Source: JADJRH01 sp046351455 (GTDB taxonomy: Bacteria > Myxococcota_A > Polyangia > Polyangiales > Polyangiaceae). From it: DNA of 64,000 nt. Below are positions 53,521-62,658 of this stretch, in pieces (the stretch's first letter is position 1; every line of letters starts with the position of its first letter). Where the stretch lies: NCBI GenBank assembly GCA_046351455.1, contig JAXLYM010000014.1, positions 213,928-277,927 of the forward strand, in the 5' to 3' direction. The notes under the pieces are model-generated. The model did no database searches. It was not told the origin of the DNA and saw nothing but the letters and a program-made list of their open reading frames with translations. The position numbers and the translations under genes were made by a program.

Positions 53521-54781
53521 CCGCACCCGCGCCGCGGCGGTCGCGTTCGTCGCGATCGCCGCGAGCGGCCTGTCCACGGGCTGCGACGCGCTCCAGACGT
53601 ACGCGAACCCCGAGGTGCCCATCTGGGTGAACCACCCGGGCAACGCGCTCTCCGTCTCGCTGCGGTCCTCGCTCACGAGCGAGCCGCGGCCGACGAAAGA
53701 AGGCTACGAGCGCGGTCGCCCGGTGATCGACGTGCCGCGGCGCCGCGTGTTCGTGCCTTGCTCGGACGGCGCGCTGTACTCGCTCCGCGCGGAGGACGGC
53801 TCGCAGATCTGGCGCTACCAGACGCTCGCGGCCGTGCAGAGCGAGCCCTGGTACGACGAGTCGGACGACTCCGTGTACTTCGGCTCGAACGACGGCGCGC
53901 TCTACAAGATCGCGGCGAAGGACGGCGCGCTCGCGTACCGCTTCGAGACGCGCGCGGAGATCTCGCGCCGCCCGGTGCGCCGCGGCGACACGGTGTACGT
54001 CGTGAACGCGAACGACACGCTCGTCGCGCTGGATCGCAAGACCGGCAAGATGAAGTGGAACCAGCACCGCACGCCCGCCTTCGGGATGGAGATCGCCGGC
54101 TACGCGGGCCCCGCGCTCGGCAAGGAGCAGGTGTACGTCGCCTTCTCCGACGGCAACGTGATGGCGTATGCGCTCGACGACGGCCGCGAGCTGTGGCCCG
54201 GCGTCGATCTCAGCGCCGAGGCCGAGCAGCAGAACGGCGGCGAGCCGGTGAAGTACCTCGACGTCGACACCACGCCGCTCGTCGAGCAGCAGGGCGACAC
54301 GGAGGTCGTGTACGTCGGCAGCTACCAGGCGGGCGTGTTCGCGCTCGACGGTGAAAACGGCTCGCGCATCTGGTGGAACGACAAGGTGCTCGGCGCGACG
54401 GATCTCCTGATGTGGGAGCAGCCTGCGCGTCCGGCCGCGGACGGCAAGGGCCCCGGCATCCCTGCGCGCAAGCTCTTGCTCGCGTCCTCGGGCGTGACGG
54501 GCCTGTGGGCGCTGGATCCGAACGACGGCGGCCGCACCGTGTGGCACCGCGCGCTCCCCGAAGGCGGCATGACGGCGCCCGTCCCGTGGGAGGGCACGCT
54601 CCTCGTCGGCACGACGCGCTACGGCCTCTTCCTCTTCTCGCCTCTGGACGGCGCGGTGATCGACGGCATCGACACCGGCACCGGCATCGCGATGACCCCC
54701 GCCGCCTACGGCCGCCGCGCCTTCACCCTCACGAACGGCGGCACCCTCCTCGGCATCGACATCGCCCCGCCTCAGCGCTGA
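53504..54781 (+). CDS. BamB-like outer-membrane assembly lipoprotein (PQQ-type beta-propeller)
   Basis: A 425-residue lipoprotein; lipobox LSTGC at about residues 23-27. The body consists of PQQ-type beta-propeller blades: RRVFVPCSDGALYSLRAEDGSQIWRYQ, DSVYFGSNDGALYKIAAKDGALAYRFE, DTVYVVNANDTLVALDRKTGKMKW, EQVYVAFSDGNVMAYALDDGRELW, VVYVGSYQAGVFALDGENGSRIWW and two more. This is the plan of BamB, the BAM-complex scaffold lipoprotein. The overlap with the YfgM-like gene supports that role. The gene ends directly against the stop of the minus-strand ATPase gene. Confidence 0.85.
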   Translation: MGTGTDRTRAAAVAFVAIAASGLSTGCDALQTYANPEVPIWVNHPGNALSVSLRSSLTSEPRPTKEGYERGRPVIDVPRRRVFVPCSDGALYSLRAEDGSQIWRYQTLAAVQSEPWYDESDDSVYFGSNDGALYKIAAKDGALAYRFETRAEISRRPVRRGDTVYVVNANDTLVALDRKTGKMKWNQHRTPAFGMEIAGYAGPALGKEQVYVAFSDGNVMAYALDDGRELWPGVDLSAEAEQQNGGEPVKYLDVDTTPLVEQQGDTEVVYVGSYQAGVFALDGENGSRIWWNDKVLGATDLLMWEQPARPAADGKGPGIPARKLLLASSGVTGLWALDPNDGGRTVWHRALPEGGMTAPVPWEGTLLVGTTRYGLFLFSPLDGAVIDGIDTGTGIAMTPAAYGRRAFTLTNGGTLLGIDIAPPQR

Positions 54782-57577
54782 TCAGCGCGCGATCAGCGTC
54801 CGGGCCCGTGAGCTCGCGCCGACGCCGAAGGAGTCGGCCCACTCGATCGTGCGGGCGTGCTCCGGGATGTTGCGCAAAAAAGCCTCGCGGTGCGCCGGAT
54901 CCACGATCTTCGCGGCGCGCGCGAGCAAGGCGGCGTCGGCTTCGAAGAGGGCGTCGCGCGCGTCGGCGACGCGGTCCGCGGCGTTCAGCGCCTCCACGTA
55001 CGCGAGGCGGACGAACGCGGCGCCCTCCTCCGCGCCGTACTCGCGCAGCGTCGCCATCGCCGTGTCCGCGGCCTCCACCGCCTCCTGCGGGTGGCCCATC
55101 GCGAGCTCCGACATCGACAGCGCCGCGAACGCATACGGCTTGTACGGCAGCACGTCGTCGCCGAAATCGGTCGCGCGCTTCGCCCGCTTGTGCGCCGCGG
55201 CGACGGCCCCTCCCGCGAGGAGCGCCCGCGCGAGGTACACGTTCGCGATCGTGATCATGCGCGCCGACGCCTGCTTCTCGAACTGCGCGAGCGCCGTCTC
55301 CCCGATCGCCGCGGCCGGGAACGCGGCGCCGCGGCGCGTGAGGAGCAAGCACAGGTTGAGCTGCGCGTTCGCCGTCACGGTCGGCAAATTGAGGCGCTTC
55401 GCCCACGCGAGCCCCGCGGTCTGCAGGTGCTCGGCGTCCTCGTTCTGGCCGAGCTCCGTCTTCATGAAGCCGGCGTTCACCTGATCCACGCAGGCGTCGC
55501 GGAGGGCGCCCGCTCGCTCGAAGCTGGCCCGCGCCGCGTCGAACGCGAGGAACGCGGCCACCAGATCGTCGCGCGTGTGCGCCCGGATCGCGTGCGCCCG
55601 GTGCGCGTGTCCGAGCGCGAACGGCAGCCCGTGCAGCGCCCCCGCCATCCGCAGCGCGTGCATGCGCCCGAGCAGCGGCTCCGCGGCCGGCAGATCGCCC
55701 CCGTGCACGAGCGCGATCGCGATCCGCGACATGGCGGTGACCTGCGCCACGCGGAGCGCCGGCTCCACCTGCGACGCCGGCACGGCGGCGAGCATCGCCT
55801 CGATGTCGCTCGCGGCCGCGTGCAACGCCTCCATGTCGCCGAGGCGCGACGACGCGATCGCGAACGCCACGCGCGCCTGGAACCACGACACGGTGCCGGG
55901 CGTGAGCAGCTCGACGCCGCGCCGCCCCTCGCGCTGGGCCGCCTCCGTCTCGCCGCGCCAGAGGTGGGCGTCCGCGAGGATCCTCGCGATCTCGCCGAGC
56001 GTGCGGCCCTCCGCGCCGCAGACCTCCGCGCGCTGACCGCGGGCGATCGCCGCTTCGAAATCGTTCGCCGCGAGGGCCCGGAGCGCCGCGATCCGGTACT
56101 GATCCATCGCGAGATCCGGCGCGCCGCCGTGCTCGTAGTGCCACGCGAGCACCGCGGGATCGCGCTCCGCCGCCGCGAGCCGATGCGCCGCGAGCCGGTG
56201 CGCGCGCGCCCGATCCTCCTCCGACAGCATGCCGTACGCGACCTCGCGCACGACGGCGTTGCGGAACGCGAGATCCGCGCCGGACGCCCCCGGCGACGGG
56301 ACGCTCGCGTGCGCTCCGGTGGTGCCGAGCGACGGGACGCTCGCGTGCGCTCCGGTGGCGCGGAGCGACGCGGGCGCGCCCTCGGCGTGCGACGGGCCGG
56401 CGCGGCGCTCCAGGAGGCCGCGGGCGCACGCCTCGTCGATCGCCGGATCGATCATCTGCGGCGCGAGCGCCCCCTCGACGAGCGCCGCCAGATCGTCGCG
56501 CGCGAACACCTCGCCGAGCACGCTGGCCGCCCGCAGGAGCCACCGCGTCGCCGGGGACGCCGCCTCGATGCGGGCCTGCGCGACGCCCGCCACGGTGCGT
56601 GGCACGCCTGGGATCGGCGTCGATCCCAGGCCCGCGACGCTGATCGCCGAGGCCGAGCCCGCGGCCGCGCTGATCGCCGAGGCCGACACCGCGGTCCCCG
56701 GGGCGCCGAACGTCGGCGGCACGATCGGCGCGGCGCTCACGGGCGTCAGGCTCCGCGCGAGCTGCTCCAGCACGAACGGGTTGCCGCCCGCGGTCGCCGC
56801 GGCCGCCTCGAGATCCGCCGGGTGCACGCGATCGCTCGCGAGCGCGCCGAGCAGCGCCCGCGCGTGCGCCTCCGTCAGCTCCGACAGCTCGAAGGCGGCG
56901 TCCGGGTGCCCCACGAACAGCGTCGGGAACGTGGTCACGAGCGTCGCCGCGCCGATCGCCACCACCGAGAACGCACGCCCAGCGAGGTTCCGCAGCGCCG
57001 CGTCGAAGAGCCGCATGCTCGGCAGATCCGCCGCGTGCGCGTCGTCGAGCACCAGCACGATCGGCCCCGCGCCGAGCTCGGCCCCGAGCAGCTCCTCGAA
57101 CGCGCGCATCGTGAGGTCCGCGAGCAGCACCGAGGCCGCCGCCTGCGCGTCGCCGTCGTCGTCGTCCGCGGCGCCGGTCACGAACGGCACGCCCATCGCT
57201 TCGCCGAGCACGACGGCCGTCTGCCACAGCGCGTCCGGATCCACCCGCTTCGCGAGCCGCGCCTTCAGCTTGCTGCGCCGCGCGGAGAGCGAATCCGAAG
57301 GCCCGATGTCCGCGAGCCGCGCGATCACGTCGGTGAGCGTCGCGAACGGGGCCGCGCGTCCGGACGTGTCGCCGCGCCCCCACCACACGGCGGTCCCCAT
57401 CTCGGCGGCGACGCGCCCGATCTCCGTCGCGAGCCGGCTCTTCCCGATGCCCGCGCTGCCGGTGATGACGGCGCACCGGGCCTCGTTGCGAGCGGCGCTC
57501 TCCACGAGCAGCGCGCGCACGCCGGCGATCTCACGTTCGCGCCCGACGAGGGCCTCGATCCCGACCCGCTGCGGCAT
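54782..57577 (-). CDS. STAND-type AAA ATPase with TPR region
   Basis: A 931-residue protein from the ATG at 57577; an in-frame GTG at 57604 would add nine residues and no ribosome-binding site decides. Residues 1-~330 are an AAA-16/NACHT-like ATPase: ALVGREREIAGV, Walker A GSAGIGKS (40-47), Walker B VLVLDDAHAAD (~175), sensor region GGNPFVLEQLARSL (~280). A winged-helix-like segment (RWLLRAASVLGEVFARDDL) follows, then ~500 residues of TPR-like helices. There is no kinase or LuxR-type HTH domain, unlike many relatives in myxobacteria, so its output is unclear. A TGAHASVPS duplication lies near residues 415-440. Confidence 0.8.
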   Translation of the reverse strand: MPQRVGIEALVGREREIAGVRALLVESAARNEARCAVITGSAGIGKSRLATEIGRVAAEMGTAVWWGRGDTSGRAAPFATLTDVIARLADIGPSDSLSARRSKLKARLAKRVDPDALWQTAVVLGEAMGVPFVTGAADDDDGDAQAAASVLLADLTMRAFEELLGAELGAGPIVLVLDDAHAADLPSMRLFDAALRNLAGRAFSVVAIGAATLVTTFPTLFVGHPDAAFELSELTEAHARALLGALASDRVHPADLEAAAATAGGNPFVLEQLARSLTPVSAAPIVPPTFGAPGTAVSASAISAAAGSASAISVAGLGSTPIPGVPRTVAGVAQARIEAASPATRWLLRAASVLGEVFARDDLAALVEGALAPQMIDPAIDEACARGLLERRAGPSHAEGAPASLRATGAHASVPSLGTTGAHASVPSPGASGADLAFRNAVVREVAYGMLSEEDRARAHRLAAHRLAAAERDPAVLAWHYEHGGAPDLAMDQYRIAALRALAANDFEAAIARGQRAEVCGAEGRTLGEIARILADAHLWRGETEAAQREGRRGVELLTPGTVSWFQARVAFAIASSRLGDMEALHAAASDIEAMLAAVPASQVEPALRVAQVTAMSRIAIALVHGGDLPAAEPLLGRMHALRMAGALHGLPFALGHAHRAHAIRAHTRDDLVAAFLAFDAARASFERAGALRDACVDQVNAGFMKTELGQNEDAEHLQTAGLAWAKRLNLPTVTANAQLNLCLLLTRRGAAFPAAAIGETALAQFEKQASARMITIANVYLARALLAGGAVAAAHKRAKRATDFGDDVLPYKPYAFAALSMSELAMGHPQEAVEAADTAMATLREYGAEEGAAFVRLAYVEALNAADRVADARDALFEADAALLARAAKIVDPAHREAFLRNIPEHARTIEWADSFGVGASSRARTLIAR

Positions 57578-57690
57578 GTCGTTCGAGCGCACCGGCGCGC
57601 ACACTAGAACAAGAGTCCTCGGCGCGCGCCGTTAAATTTCGACGAAAGGCCGCGCGGTCCGTGCGCGCAACTTCGGCGCGCGGCCGCGGC

Positions 57691-59460
57691 TCACATCCGC
57701 GCGGGGATCTCGATCCCGAGCGTGGACAGGAGCAGGTGCATCTGATCGAACGTGATCTTCACGAGCGACAGCCACGAGCCGCGCTTCGCCTCGTCCGACT
57801 CGTTGATGATGTTCGTCGCCTCGTAGAAGCGGCTGAAGAGCTTCGCCAGCTCGTAGGCGAAGTTGCACAGGTGGTGCGGCGCGCGCTCTTTCTCCGCGTC
57901 GGCCACGGCCGCGGGCAGCTCGCACAGCTTCAGCACGAGGTCGCGCTCCACGTCGCCCGCCGCGACGATCGGTCCGGGGGTGAAGCCACGATCCGCCGCC
58001 TTGCGCAGGATCCCCTGCATCCGGACCGCGGAGTACTGGAGATAGGGCCCCGTGCACCCGTCGAAGGACGCGAATTTGTCGAGGTCGAACACGTAGTCGG
58101 AGAGCCGGTTGTGCACGAGGTCCGCGAACTTCACCGCTCCGATACCCACCTTGGTGGCGGTGTCGTTGAGCTCGTCCTCGGGGAAATCCTTGCCGATCTC
58201 GGCGGCCAGCATCACCGATCTGGCGCGCTCCGTCATCATCTGGAGCAGATCGCTGAGCCGCATCACGCCGCCTTCGCGCGTCCGGAAAGGCTTGCCGTCG
58301 GACCCGTTCATCGTGCCGAAGGCGATGTGCTCCAGAGAGGCAGTCTCGGGCACGATCTTCGTCTTTCGGGACGCGCGGAACACCTGCTCGAAGTGCGTCG
58401 ACTGGCGTCGATCCACCACGTAGAGCACGACCTCGCTCTTGAGCTCCGTCATGCGCTGTTCGAGCGTCGCGAGATCGGTCGTCCCGTACATCGCGCCTCC
58501 GTCCGATTTCACGAGGATGAGCGGCGGAATCTCGGTCTTGTCGCCCGGCTCGGCCAGCTGCACGACCAGCGCGCCCTGGCTCATCTCCGCGTATCCCTCC
58601 GCCTTCATCCGCTCGATCATCGGCTCGATCCGATCCTGAACGGTGCTCTCTCCGTACCAGAGATCGAACTTGATGCCGAGCCGGGCGTAGTCTGCCTCCA
58701 GGGCCTTGTGCGTCACGTTCACGAACTCTCGCCACAAGGCCCGATATCCGGGGCGACCGGCCTGCAATTCCGCCGTCGCCGCGCGCGCGAGCGCCATCTC
58801 CGCTGGGACGGCTTTGCAGAGGGCGGAGGCGACCGGGTACATCTCGTTCAGCTCGTCGAGCGTGACGACCGGCTCCGTCGGATAGGGCCCTTTGAAGTCC
58901 GCATTGAAGTACGGCAGATCCGGGCTGCGCCGCTGCATCGCCACGATGAGCATCCCCATCTGCGTGCCCCAGTCGCCCATATGAATATCGCTGGTGACGT
59001 TGTGCCCTTGAAAGCGGAAGAGCCGCTGTAGACAGTCACCGATGATCGTCGAGCGCAGGTGCCCCACGTGCATCGCCTTCGCGACGTTGGGACCGCCGAA
59101 ATCCACGAGGACGTTGCGCGGACTCTGCACCACGGGACAGCCGAGGCGCGCGTCGCCCCGGAGCTCGTTCATGTGCTCGGCGAGGAAGGCGCCCGCGAGC
59201 TTGAAATTGAGGAAACCGGGCCCCGCGACGCTGACCTCCGCGAACATCGGATTCTGGGAGAGCTTGCCCTTGAGATCGGCCGCGATGTCCGCCGGCTTCC
59301 GTCGCGCCGCCTTCGCCGCCGCGAGCGCCCCGTTGCACTGAAACTGCCCCAGATCGGGCCGGGACGAAGGCAGGATCTCACCGAAGCGGCGCTCCAGCCC
59401 CATCTCTTCGAAGGCTTGAGAGGTGGCCGCGAACAGTTTTTCCCGCAGAGTCGACGTCAT
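57691..59460 (-). CDS. argS: Arginyl-tRNA synthetase
   Basis: A 589-residue class I synthetase that charges tRNA-Arg with arginine in the cytoplasm. The N-terminal Arg-tRNA-synthetase domain (RPDLGQFQCNGALAAAKAARRKP) precedes the catalytic fold with the HIGH-type motif HVGHLRST (131-138) in the context VDFGGPNVAKAMHVGHLR. FGTMNGSDGKPFRTREGGVMRLSDLL replaces KMSKS, as is normal in ArgS. The C-terminal DALR anticodon-binding domain has YLQYSAVRMQGILRKA and HHLCNFAYELAKLFSRFYE. Length is standard. The ATG at 59460 faces the sigma-54 activator gene across the homopolymer tract. Confidence 0.97.
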   Translation of the reverse strand: MTSTLREKLFAATSQAFEEMGLERRFGEILPSSRPDLGQFQCNGALAAAKAARRKPADIAADLKGKLSQNPMFAEVSVAGPGFLNFKLAGAFLAEHMNELRGDARLGCPVVQSPRNVLVDFGGPNVAKAMHVGHLRSTIIGDCLQRLFRFQGHNVTSDIHMGDWGTQMGMLIVAMQRRSPDLPYFNADFKGPYPTEPVVTLDELNEMYPVASALCKAVPAEMALARAATAELQAGRPGYRALWREFVNVTHKALEADYARLGIKFDLWYGESTVQDRIEPMIERMKAEGYAEMSQGALVVQLAEPGDKTEIPPLILVKSDGGAMYGTTDLATLEQRMTELKSEVVLYVVDRRQSTHFEQVFRASRKTKIVPETASLEHIAFGTMNGSDGKPFRTREGGVMRLSDLLQMMTERARSVMLAAEIGKDFPEDELNDTATKVGIGAVKFADLVHNRLSDYVFDLDKFASFDGCTGPYLQYSAVRMQGILRKAADRGFTPGPIVAAGDVERDLVLKLCELPAAVADAEKERAPHHLCNFAYELAKLFSRFYEATNIINESDEAKRGSWLSLVKITFDQMHLLLSTLGIEIPARM

Positions 59461-59552
59461 GCGCGCGACCCTACCATTTGGAGCACCGCGTCGCAACGCC
59501 GCAAAGCCTATGTTTTGAGACAATTCCACGCGAAGAGATCGCGAGTTTGGTG

Positions 59553-59608
59553 CCCCCCACGGGGGGGGGGGCGCCCGCGGGGGGGGGGCCGCCCCCCCCC
59601 CCCCCCCC
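59553..59608. repeat. Poly-G/poly-C homopolymer tract
   Basis: Within 56 bp there are runs of 6 C, 11 G, 10 G and 17 C. Nothing comparable occurs elsewhere in the window. It lies between argS and the sigma-54 activator, inside a plus-strand frame that stays open through it. Such runs are either slippage-prone contingency sequence or an assembly artefact at a GC-extreme site. Confidence 0.8.
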
Positions 59609-59656
59609 ACGGCCCTCACGAACGAGGCGCCGAGCGTCGATCTCAGCTCCGGCGAC

Positions 59657-61336
59657 GTGGTGGAGCTCGGCTCCGGCGACGCGGTGACGGCGCTGCGCGT
59701 GACGCTGTCGGAGGAGAGCGACGGCGGCTCGGTCTTCGTGTCGTTGAAGGGCCTCGACGAGGTCGAGCCGGCCGCCGCGAAGATCGAGCAGGATCCGGGG
59801 CGCCTCTCGGCTTTGTACGCGTCGCAGAAGCGCATCGGCGCCGCGACGGATCTCGATCAGGTGCTGATCGAGGTGTGCGACGCCGCGCTCGCGCTGGTGA
59901 CGCAGGCCACGCACGTCACGGTGGTGCTGCGCGACGACGAGCAGGAGCCCGACACGATGGCGGCGGCGTTCGTCCCGGTGATGACGCGCGTCCGCCTCGC
60001 GAGCGGCGCCGGCGGACCTCCGGGCGGCAACGTGCCGATCTCGCGCAGCGTGTACCGCAAGGTCGTGAAGGAGCGCGCCGCGGTGCTCGCGGCCGACGCC
60101 CGCACCGAGGTGGCCGAGACCGAGTCGCTGATGGGCGCCTCGATCCGCAGCACGATCGGCGTCCCGCTGTGGAAGGGCGACGTGATCCTCGGCGTGCTGC
60201 AGGTCGACAACCGCAGCGCCCCCGGCATGCTGAAGGCCGGCGACGTGGAGATGCTCCTCGTCCTCGCGTCGAACGCCTCGCTCGCCGTCGCGAACGCCCG
60301 CTTGATCAAGCGCCTCCTCGTCGCGGAGGAGCGGCTGCAGAAAGAGAACAGCTTCCTCAAAGGCCGCGAGGAGAAGCGCCGCGGCGGCGGCCCGAGCGTG
60401 CAGATCATCGGCACGTCGCCAGCGATGCAGTCCGTGATCACGCAGCTCGACAAGGTGGTCGACACGCGCGTGACGGTGCTCATCGAGGGCGAGACCGGCA
60501 CCGGCAAGGAGCTGATCGCCGCGGCGGTGCACTACCGCTCGCGCCGGCGCGACAAATTGTTCGTGGCGCAGAACTGCGCGGCCCTCGCCGAGACGCTGCT
60601 GGAGAGCGAGCTGTTCGGCCACAAGAAGGGCTCGTTCACGGGCGCGACGGAGGAGAAGAAGGGCCTCTTCGAGATCGCGGACGGCGGCACGCTCTTCCTC
60701 GACGAGATCACCGAGACGCCGCTGTCGCTGCAGTCGAAGCTGCTGCGCGCGCTGCAAGAGGGCGAGATCCGCCCCGTCGGCGCGACGGCCGCGAAGCACG
60801 TCAACGTGCGCATCGTGGCCGCGACGAACCGCAACCTCGAAGAAGAGGTGAAGCGCGGCCGCTTCCGTGAGGACCTCTATTACCGCCTGAAGGTGTTCCC
60901 GATCCGCCTGCCGCCGCTGCGGGAGCGCCGCGACGACATCCCGCTGCTCGCGACGTATTTCCTGGAGCGCTACGGCGCGGAGATCGGCAAGCCCGTCGGC
61001 GGCTTCGCGCAGCAGGCGATGGAGCTGATGAAGGGCTACGACTGGCCCGGCAACGTGCGCGAGCTCCAGAACGAGGTGCAGCGCCTCGTGATCCAGCTCG
61101 AGCCGGGCGCGTTCGCGACGCCGGAGCTCCTGTCCGCGCGCATCCGTCAGGTCGAGGGCCTCGTGGGCCGCGCGGGCGTCGCGAAGGGCACGCTGAAGGA
61201 CATGATGGACTCGGTGGAGAAGTACTTCCTCCTCGAGGCCCTCCGCGAGCACGGCAACAACAAGACGAACGCCGCGAAGGCCCTCGGAATCACGCGCGAA
61301 GGCCTGCACAAGAAGCTCCGCCAGTTCGGCATCTAG
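59657..61336 (+). CDS. Sigma-54-dependent activator with GAF domain; N-terminus uncertain
   Basis: At least 559 residues. A GAF domain spans ~50-215 (QKRIGAATDLDQVLIEVCDAALALV ... GVPLWKGDVILGVLQVDNRSAPG). A coiled linker leads to the AAA+ domain with GETGTGKE (278-285), GSFTGA (325-330, Ser replacing the usual Ala of GAFTGA) and FLDEITE (347-353). The end is a Fis-type helix-turn-helix (NNKTNAAKALGITREGLHKKLRQF). GTG 59657 has no ribosome-binding site, and the frame remains open upstream (TNEAPSVDLSSGDVVELGSG), which looks like the last strands of an FHA domain whose beginning is replaced by the G/C tract. The real start, or an intact FHA domain, may therefore be missing. It is divergent from argS. 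Confidence 0.88.
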   Translation: MVELGSGDAVTALRVTLSEESDGGSVFVSLKGLDEVEPAAAKIEQDPGRLSALYASQKRIGAATDLDQVLIEVCDAALALVTQATHVTVVLRDDEQEPDTMAAAFVPVMTRVRLASGAGGPPGGNVPISRSVYRKVVKERAAVLAADARTEVAETESLMGASIRSTIGVPLWKGDVILGVLQVDNRSAPGMLKAGDVEMLLVLASNASLAVANARLIKRLLVAEERLQKENSFLKGREEKRRGGGPSVQIIGTSPAMQSVITQLDKVVDTRVTVLIEGETGTGKELIAAAVHYRSRRRDKLFVAQNCAALAETLLESELFGHKKGSFTGATEEKKGLFEIADGGTLFLDEITETPLSLQSKLLRALQEGEIRPVGATAAKHVNVRIVAATNRNLEEEVKRGRFREDLYYRLKVFPIRLPPLRERRDDIPLLATYFLERYGAEIGKPVGGFAQQAMELMKGYDWPGNVRELQNEVQRLVIQLEPGAFATPELLSARIRQVEGLVGRAGVAKGTLKDMMDSVEKYFLLEALREHGNNKTNAAKALGITREGLHKKLRQFGI

Positions 61337-61340
61337 ACCT

Positions 61341-61381
61341 GGCTCCGCGGAGTCCGCAGCGGAGCGGACGCAGTCCTCGAC
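61341..61381. repeat. Inverted copy of the 8758 interspersed repeat
   Basis: Read on the minus strand this segment matches 8758-8798 with only a few mismatches, including the opening 13-mer GTCGAGGACTGCG. It begins 5 bp after the activator stop codon. Confidence 0.55.
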
Positions 61382-61393
61382 CTTGTTTTACAA

Positions 61394-61408
61394 GGGGGCT
61401 CTGCCCCC
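61394..61408 (+). terminator. Hairpin terminator candidate after the sigma-54 activator
   Basis: GGGGGC (61394-61399), loop TCT, GCCCCC (61403-61408), followed by TCGTTT. The stem is preceded by TTGTTTTACAA. It is compact and GC-rich and lies 58 bp after the stop at 61336. Confidence 0.55.
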
Positions 61409-61554
61409 TCGTTTCACTCCCCCGCCGCGGAGCCGAGGAGGATCTCTCCTCCAAGCGGTCGTGTCGAACGCGAGCCGATTCGCTCCAGATCGCCCGCGTC
61501 GCCTGCGAGAACGCGGGGCCGCCCGCTCTCACCCGACGTGGTAAGAGCGCCTCC

Positions 61555-62658
61555 GTGAGCTCCGCGAGCGAAGCCCTGCATCAGCGAGCGCGCGCGTTCA
61601 TCGAGGCCTCGATGCTCGCCGCCGAGACCGAGCCTTTCGATCGGCTCGCGTGCGACGTCGCGCGGCATCAGATCGCGTGCGTCCCTGCGATGGCGCGGCT
61701 CGCGAAGGCGCGCGGGCTCGACGTCGGGTCGATGCACGAGGCGGCGCAGATCCCGGCGGTGCCGACGGACGTGTTCCGCCTCGCGCGCGTGGCGGCGCAC
61801 CCCACGGAAGAGGACGTCGCGACCTTCCGTACGAGCGGCACCACGAGCGGCGCGCGCGGCGCGCACGCGTTCCGGACGCTGGTCACGTACAACGTCGCCG
61901 CGATGGCGTGGGGCGCGCGGTACCTGATCGATCCGCGAGGCGAAACGCCCCAGTCCGCGCCGCGCGACGACTTCACGGTGATCTCGCTGACGCCTCCGCC
62001 CGACGAGGCGACGGACTCTTCGCTGGTGCACATGATCTCGCTGTTCGCGCGGTCGCAGCGCGGGCCGACGAGCTACCACCTCGCGAGCGGCGCGCTCGAT
62101 CCGCGCGGCGTCGAGCGCGCCTGCGAAGAGGCTCGGCGCGAGGGGCGCGCGACGCTCGTGTTCGGGACGTCGTTCGCGTTCGTGCACCTGCTCGACGCGG
62201 CGAGCGGGCTCGATCTGCGGCTGCCGGCGGGGAGCCGCGCGATGCTGACCGGCGGCTTCAAGGGGCGCTCGCGCGAGGTGCCGGCGGAGGAGCTGCGCGC
62301 GCAGATCGCCGCGGCGTTCGCGATCGAGGATCGCGCCGTCGTCGGTGAGTACGGGATGACGGAGCTGTCCAGTCAGCTCTACGAGGCGACGCTCGTGGAG
62401 CCGGGCGCGCCGCACGGCGTGTTCGTCGCGCCGCCGTGGATGCGCGTCGTCGCGGTCGATCCGATCACGCTCGCGCCTGTGTCGGAGGGCGAGGTGGGCG
62501 TGGCGCGCATCGTCGATCTCGCGAACGTGGACTCCGCGGTCGCGGTGCAGACGGCCGATCGCGTGCGCGTCCTCGGCGATCACGTGGAGCTGCTCGGCCG
62601 CTTGCCCGGCGCGACGCCGCGCGGCTGCTCGCTCGCGGTCGAGGAGATCCTCGGGTGA
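61555..62658 (+). CDS. LuxE-like acyl-protein synthetase family protein
   Basis: A 367-residue ANL-superfamily protein from GTG 61555. The TFRTSGTTSGARGAH loop is the nucleotide-binding P-loop of the LuxE/PaaK-like branch; TLVFGTSFAFVHLLD, MLTGGFKGRSREV and GEYGMTELSSQLYE are the later adenylation motifs, and VADRVRVLGDHVELLGR fits the C-terminal end. LuxE activates a fatty acid as acyl-AMP and transfers the acyl group to an enzyme thiol. The stop overlaps the GTG of the LuxC-like gene by 3 bases (GTGA), so the two are translationally coupled and probably form an acyl-activation/reduction pair. Confidence 0.85.
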   Translation: MSSASEALHQRARAFIEASMLAAETEPFDRLACDVARHQIACVPAMARLAKARGLDVGSMHEAAQIPAVPTDVFRLARVAAHPTEEDVATFRTSGTTSGARGAHAFRTLVTYNVAAMAWGARYLIDPRGETPQSAPRDDFTVISLTPPPDEATDSSLVHMISLFARSQRGPTSYHLASGALDPRGVERACEEARREGRATLVFGTSFAFVHLLDAASGLDLRLPAGSRAMLTGGFKGRSREVPAEELRAQIAAAFAIEDRAVVGEYGMTELSSQLYEATLVEPGAPHGVFVAPPWMRVVAVDPITLAPVSEGEVGVARIVDLANVDSAVAVQTADRVRVLGDHVELLGRLPGATPRGCSLAVEEILG

